From JAVZLQ01 sp049700035 (lineage in GTDB: Archaea > Thermoproteota > Bathyarchaeia > Bathyarchaeales > Bathycorpusculaceae): a DNA stretch of 18,024 nt. Shown piece after piece: positions 14,587 through 18,024 of this stretch. The notes under the pieces were generated by a model that saw nothing but the letters and a program-made list of their open reading frames with translations, made no database searches and had not been told where the DNA came from. How positions within the stretch are numbered: the first letter of the stretch is position 1; each line of letters starts with the position of its first letter. The translations under genes and the position numbers were made by a program. The DNA lies in the NCBI GenBank assembly GCA_049700035.1, contig JBNAWC010000021.1, forward strand, positions 1-18,024, in the 5' to 3' direction.

Positions 14587-15944
14587 CGTTCACGAGAAAA
14601 ATTGCTGATTAAAGTTGCAATAAATTTTATCCCTTGAATGAAACTTTCAATTTTCAAATTCTCATTAGGCGCATGCTCATTAGCTTCTGGATGACCACAA
14701 CCCACAGAAACAACGGGGTAACCCAAAAAGTTTCTAAACAAGTGCATAGGTCCAGAGCCCGCGCTTGTCGGGTAAACAACTGCTTTTTTGCCGTAAATCT
14801 TCTCAGCGGTTCTTGCAACAAACCTTACAAATGGGTCGCTGATTGGCGTTCTTGATGGTTCTGTGGAACCATGTTGGATAATCTTTAAGTCGCCAAAACC
14901 ATTCTTTTTTAAGTGACTAACAAGCTTTGTGTAAATCTCCTCTGGCTTTTGGTTTGGAACAAGCCTAAAGTCAAGCTTTACAGCGGCTTCATGCGGCAAG
15001 ACAGTTTTTGAACCTTTACCAGTATACCCCGAAATTAAGCCGTTTATGGTGCAAGTAGGCTGAAAGAGCAAGGCTTTCAAGGCTTCTTGTCCACGTTTCT
15101 TTCCCAAAAACTCCTTTATTTCCAATTCATCTTTAATTTCCTCTTCTTCAAACGGAATTTCCTTTAAACATTCAATTTCATCAGCCGAGGGCGGCAATAC
15201 ATTCTCATAAAAGCCATCGATCAAAATCTTTTCGTCAGCAGCCTTTAGAAGGTTTAGTGCCCAAACGAGACGCCAAGCAGGATTAACTATTAATGGCGCG
15301 TTTGCCGAGTGAACATCCTTGGAGGCGCCATACGCCATTATTTCAACAGACAAGACTCCCTTCAGACCCAAATACAAATGTGGTCTACCTTGCCTGTTGG
15401 TTCCACCGAACTCCCATATGGCTGCATCTGCGGAAAATAAACTATTATTTTCTTTTATTATTGGCTCTAGATTTGGGCTTCCAATTTCCTCTTCGCCCTC
15501 AACAAAAAATTTAATGTTGATGGGCAAATCGCCAGTAACATCCAAAAGTGATTGTACAGCCTTCAGCCTTGAAACAAAATTTCCCTTGTTATCCGTGGCG
15601 CCTCTACCGAAGATTTTACCGTCAACTATTTTGCCGCTAAATGGTGGATAAATCCATTTTTCTATGGGCTCTGGTGGCTGCACATCATAATGGTTGTAGA
15701 ATAGAAGCGTTTTCTTGGCGCTTTTTGATTTAAGCTCTCCATAAACAACGGGATTTCCTTTTTTTTGGCGAAGAATTTTCGTTGAGAAGCCTACTTTTTG
15801 CAGCATTTCCTCTACCAAGTCTGCGCATTCTTCTATTCCTTCGCCCTTTGCGGAAACACTTGGCTGTCTTACAAGTTTGACAAGGTCTTGAACAAAAGCG
15901 TCAGCGTTGGCATCAATATGCTTGTAAACTTCTCTTAAACTCAT
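14580..15944 (-). CDS. M20-family metallopeptidase (dipeptidase/deacylase)
   Basis: A 454-residue M20 peptidase resembling carnosinase/CNDP-type dipeptidases. Two-metal site residues are visible: His85 (YNHYDVQ), Asp118 (GRGATDNKG), Glu151/Glu152 (VEGEEEIGSP), Asp173 (SADAAIW) and His424 (NEHAPNE). Between them lies the lid/dimerisation domain with DVHSAN (210-215). All catalytic positions are present. The enzyme should hydrolyse a small peptide or N-acyl amino acid in the cytoplasm, as no signal peptide is present; the substrate is not predictable. The ATG at 15944 has GGTGA upstream and follows the UPF0201 gene by 15 bases; the 3' end overlaps the metallo-hydrolase gene. Confidence 0.92.
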   Translation of the reverse strand: MSLREVYKHIDANADAFVQDLVKLVRQPSVSAKGEGIEECADLVEEMLQKVGFSTKILRQKKGNPVVYGELKSKSAKKTLLFYNHYDVQPPEPIEKWIYPPFSGKIVDGKIFGRGATDNKGNFVSRLKAVQSLLDVTGDLPINIKFFVEGEEEIGSPNLEPIIKENNSLFSADAAIWEFGGTNRQGRPHLYLGLKGVLSVEIMAYGASKDVHSANAPLIVNPAWRLVWALNLLKAADEKILIDGFYENVLPPSADEIECLKEIPFEEEEIKDELEIKEFLGKKRGQEALKALLFQPTCTINGLISGYTGKGSKTVLPHEAAVKLDFRLVPNQKPEEIYTKLVSHLKKNGFGDLKIIQHGSTEPSRTPISDPFVRFVARTAEKIYGKKAVVYPTSAGSGPMHLFRNFLGYPVVSVGCGHPEANEHAPNENLKIESFIQGIKFIATLISNFSRERC

Positions 15945-15959
15945 TTTGCGTTCACCACA

Positions 15960-16355
15960 CTATTTTGAAACAAGCCACTCAATCAACTCTCTTGGATTGT
16001 CACATTCAATTTTAACCTTTATTGGTTCTAACGGTGATTCTGCAACCTCTTTGGAAAACGAGATGTGCCCAGCAAAGGCAGCTTGCTTGTTCAAACAGAA
16101 ATTTACTGTTTTTTCATTTGCGCCTTCAAGAAAGATGTTTCTTGCAGCGTCTCGGATGCGTTCCCTCCGCAGCAAATTGTAAAGTTTTGTAAGTGCCTCA
16201 AGTCCAGAAGCCTCGCCTATTAGGATGTTTCCCTTGCGTAGTGGCTTTGACTGGAATGTCAGGTTTCCAAAAATGTTTTCAACAGCACGTCTAACCTTTC
16301 CTTCATCCTCTGTTGGGTTAACTTCAACCTCAACCAGAACTTTCACCTTATCCAT
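15960..16355 (-). CDS. UPF0201 family protein (COG1931)
   Basis: A 131-residue archaeal protein of the UPF0201 family, whose biochemical role is not settled. Diagnostic segments are VEVEVNPTEDEGKVRRAVENIF near the start, LRRERIRDAARNIFLEG in the middle (about 63-79) and FCLNKQAAFAGHISFS near 86-101. The fold is thought to bind RNA because of its resemblance to the COG1325 proteins, one of which is at 1143-1610 in this window. The ATG at 16355 has an excellent Shine-Dalgarno (GAGGAGAA) and overlaps the upstream P-loop kinase gene by 13 bases. UPF0200 and UPF0201 genes side by side suggest a shared task, but the sequence does not say what it is. Confidence 0.88.
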   Translation of the reverse strand: MDKVKVLVEVEVNPTEDEGKVRRAVENIFGNLTFQSKPLRKGNILIGEASGLEALTKLYNLLRRERIRDAARNIFLEGANEKTVNFCLNKQAAFAGHISFSKEVAESPLEPIKVKIECDNPRELIEWLVSK

Positions 16356-16924
16356 TTCTCCTCAACCTTCCTCAAAACTTCCGCAATTTGCATCTTAACA
16401 ACTTTAAGCGTACACTCATTATCTATCGTATATTCAGCTTTGGCTATGGCTTCACCCAAACCAACTGAGAGTTCACGCATGTCCCTTTCATGGAAGATTT
16501 CCCAATTTTTCGGGTCATCGCTTCTCTTGCGGTGGTACAAGCGTTTAAACCTTGTTTCTGGGGAAGCCTTAATGGCGATTAATACGAAATTTTGAAAGTG
16601 CCTCTTAAACTCCTCAACCTCCGACATGCTTCTTATGCCGTCAACTATAACCTTCGCCCTTTTTGCCTCCAATATCTTCGGTATACACCTTTTGGCTATT
16701 ACGCTGTTTCCCTCTTTAAGCCTAAGCTCAACCATAATATTCCCAAGGTTTTCTGGAGTGCACTCTAAACCTCTCTTGCGCGCCTCTTCTCTTACAACAT
16801 CCCCCATAACAATAACATCGTAGCCCATTCCCCGCGCAACCTCGACAACAACAGATTTCCCAGCGCCAGGCATGCCCGCAACGCCAACCACAAGTTTTTC
16901 CACTTTGTTTGACGTCATGTGCAT
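16343..16924 (-). CDS. UPF0200-family P-loop nucleotide kinase-like protein
   Basis: A P-loop NTPase of about 191-193 residues resembling dephospho-CoA kinase and adenylate kinase. Near the N-terminus lies the Walker A loop VGVAGMPGAGKS, followed by the family signature VIVMGDVVREEARKRGLECTPENLG, RCIPKI and VIVDGIRSMSEVEEF. UPF0200 is widespread in archaea and its true substrate is unsettled; a dephospho-CoA kinase role was proposed from similarity only. Two starts are close, ATG at 16924 (MHMTSNK) and at 16918 (MTSNK); neither has a clear Shine-Dalgarno, so the mRNA is probably short-leadered. The reading frame stays open upstream to 17281, but that part overlaps thpR and is not real. It is the first gene of the four-gene minus-strand block. 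Confidence 0.85.
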   Translation of the reverse strand: MHMTSNKVEKLVVGVAGMPGAGKSVVVEVARGMGYDVIVMGDVVREEARKRGLECTPENLGNIMVELRLKEGNSVIAKRCIPKILEAKRAKVIVDGIRSMSEVEEFKRHFQNFVLIAIKASPETRFKRLYHRKRSDDPKNWEIFHERDMRELSVGLGEAIAKAEYTIDNECTLKVVKMQIAEVLRKVEEKWIR

Positions 16925-16962
16925 CACGTTGGATTCAGGAATTAACTGGCTATTACAATGCC

Positions 16963-16977
16963 CTTTTATGTTAAAAG
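16963..16977. promoter_or_regulatory. Symmetric TATA element shared by divergent promoters
   Basis: CTTTTA (16963-16968), TGT and TAAAAG (16972-16977) form a perfect 6-base inverted repeat in the 94-base gap between the UPF0200 gene and thpR. Read on either strand it gives a TATA-like box (TTAAAAG on plus, ATAAAAG on minus) about 45 bases from the respective start codon. One element could serve both directions. A separate plus-strand box at 16980-16986 (TTTATGG) is an alternative for thpR. Confidence 0.4.
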
Positions 16978-17018
16978 CATTTATGGAAAAGCCTAATAGA
17001 GAATATGCGAAGGAATAG

Positions 17019-17591
17019 ATGATGCCAGAAACCATTAGAAGCTTTATAGCCTTCGACATAGAAGACGAATCAATTCTAAAAAGAATAGGCGATGTGCAAA
17101 AATTGTTGTTGGAGACTGGCGCAGACTTGAAACTTGTCGAGCCGAAGAACATACACATAACCATAAGGTTTCTCGGAAACATAACAAGCGGCACGGTTGA
17201 AAAAATCGGCGAAGAACTCAGGAAAGTGCAGTTTACGCCTTTCAATGTGAAAATAAGCGGCATAGGCGCATTTCCGAACATGCATTATCCACGTGTGCTG
17301 TGGGCTGGAATAACAGAAGGCGCAATCCAACTAAAAGAGATTTTCAACCAACTTGAACCGCGTCTGCGCAGTTTAGGCTTTGCACCAGACCCGAAGGGCT
17401 TTAGCCCGCACCTAACAATTGCACGGGTAAAGTCTGGAAGAAACAAGGCGGAACTTGTCAAATGCATAAACCAAAATTTAAACTACAACTTTGGAACAGT
17501 GCATGCAGCGTGCTTAAGACTGAAAAGAAGCGACCTAACGCCAAAAGGACCAATATATTCAACCCTCAAAGAGCATTGCCCACAAAAATAG
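17019..17591 (+). CDS. thpR: RNA 2',3'-cyclic phosphodiesterase (2'-5' RNA ligase family)
   Basis: A 190-residue member of the 2H phosphoesterase family. The two catalytic H-x-T-x motifs are HITIRFLG (about residues 45-52) and HLTIARV (about 130-136), with RSFIAFDIED at the start as usual. Family members hydrolyse 2',3'-cyclic phosphate RNA ends and, in vitro, join tRNA halves through 2'-5' bonds; the physiological role in archaea is uncertain. There are two adjacent ATGs (17019 and 17022) after AAGGAA; both are workable. The gene is followed after 21 bases by the CCA-adding enzyme, a pairing seen in many archaea that points to tRNA repair or maturation. Confidence 0.93.
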   Translation: MMPETIRSFIAFDIEDESILKRIGDVQKLLLETGADLKLVEPKNIHITIRFLGNITSGTVEKIGEELRKVQFTPFNVKISGIGAFPNMHYPRVLWAGITEGAIQLKEIFNQLEPRLRSLGFAPDPKGFSPHLTIARVKSGRNKAELVKCINQNLNYNFGTVHAACLRLKRSDLTPKGPIYSTLKEHCPQK

Positions 17592-17612
17592 CGCAGGAGA
17601 AAAGACAAGTAA

Positions 17613-18024
17613 ATGCAAGAGAAAATCGAAAAAATCTGCAAAACAGTTCTAGGACGAATAACGCCAAAGAAGGGAGAACGCGAAAAAATCAAGGCTTTAG
17701 CGGAAAAGCTTGAGAAAAACATCATTTCAGCCTGTAAAGCCCTGGGCGTAAAAGCAACCGTGCGACTTGAGGGTTCCGTTGCAAAGGATACTTGGCTTAG
17801 CGAAGAGCCAGACATAGACATTTTCATGCGTGTTCCAACGTCAATTCCAAGAAAGTCTCTTGGCGAAGTCTGCCTAAAAGTAGCAAGAAAAGCCACAGAA
17901 GGTTCAGAGCAGATTGAAAGGTTTGCCGAGCACCCCTACCTTGAGGCGATTGTTGAAGGCGTGAGAGTTAACATTGTCCCATGTTATGATGTTAAACGTG
18001 GCGAGTGGTTAAGCGCCACGGATA
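17613..18024 (+). CDS. cca: CCA-adding enzyme, class I (archaeal tRNA nucleotidyltransferase), 5' part
   Basis: The first 137 residues of an archaeal class I CCA-adding enzyme, open to the window edge. The nucleotidyltransferase signature is LEGSVAKDTWLSEEPDIDIF (52-71), with Gly54-Ser55 and the two catalytic aspartates Asp67 and Asp69. AEHPYLEAIVEGV and VPCYDV follow as in Archaeoglobus fulgidus CCA. The position that I align with the third catalytic carboxylate (in V-D-V-V-P-C-Y of that enzyme, Asp110 as I recall it) reads V-N-I-V-P-C-Y here, Asn120. The enzyme adds CCA to tRNA 3' ends without a template, directly downstream of RNase Z action. The ATG at 17613 has AGGAG about 14 bases upstream, rather far. 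The palm/tail domains lie beyond the window. Confidence 0.93.
   Translation, partial: MQEKIEKICKTVLGRITPKKGEREKIKALAEKLEKNIISACKALGVKATVRLEGSVAKDTWLSEEPDIDIFMRVPTSIPRKSLGEVCLKVARKATEGSEQIERFAEHPYLEAIVEGVRVNIVPCYDVKRGEWLSATD

Noticed and set aside
16925..17281. N-terminal extension of the UPF0200 reading frame by about 119 residues
   Set aside because: It runs antisense through thpR, has a non-family composition, and the family starts just before the P-loop; the ATG at 16918/16924 is correct.

Overview
The window is archaeal chromosome of moderate G+C. The sequence supports this through eukaryote-type ribosomal proteins L15e and L13e, the protein subunits Pop5 and Rpp30 of archaeal RNase P, archaeal-only conserved families (COG1325, UPF0200, UPF0201), a class I CCA-adding enzyme, an archaeal THUMP tRNA methyltransferase, mevalonate-pathway HMG-CoA reductase, TATA/BRE-like promoters and Shine-Dalgarno sites. 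L13e, the cytoplasmic multi-PAS histidine kinase and the secreted propeller protein ending in an IPEFP-type C-terminal signal together suggest a TACK-group archaeon, most likely Bathyarchaeia. That placement is inference, not proof.

Layout. (1) 89-2438, minus strand: rpl15e, rpl13e, a COG1325 RNA-binding protein, rnp3 (Rpp30) and rnp2 (Pop5). This is the head of the archaeal exosome/RNase P superoperon, with a possible structured leader. (2) 2622-4295, minus: a secreted beta-propeller protein with a PEF-CTERM-like anchor. (3) 4371-6769, minus: a receiver protein and a three-PAS histidine kinase, separated by an apparent one-base frameshift. (4) 6985-7767, plus: a TIM-barrel sugar isomerase/AP endonuclease-like protein, convergent with the next block. 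(5) 7772-11944, minus: HMG-CoA reductase, PRPP synthetase, tRNA G10 methyltransferase and RNase Z, tightly spaced. (6) 12216-13444, minus: a seven-helix membrane protein and a small secreted beta-rich protein. They overlap by 4 bases, sit behind a long palindrome and a TATA box, and are followed by a T-rich terminator. (7) 13576-16924, minus: UPF0200 P-loop kinase, UPF0201, M20 peptidase and a beta-CASP-type metallo-hydrolase. (8) 17019 to the right edge, plus: thpR and the start of cca, divergent from block 7 over a symmetric AT-rich element.

How it fits together. RNA metabolism dominates. RNase P subunits serve tRNA 5' ends, RNase Z serves 3' ends, the CCA enzyme finishes the 3' end, a Trm-G10-type enzyme modifies the tRNA body, and ThpR and a CPSF-like nuclease handle other RNA ends. 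Around this core are lipid precursor synthesis (HMG-CoA reductase), PRPP supply, one signalling pair and two cell-surface loci. The surface loci, above all the membrane-protein/secreted-protein pair, are the least explained part. I found no tRNA, rRNA, CRISPR array, transposase or phage gene.
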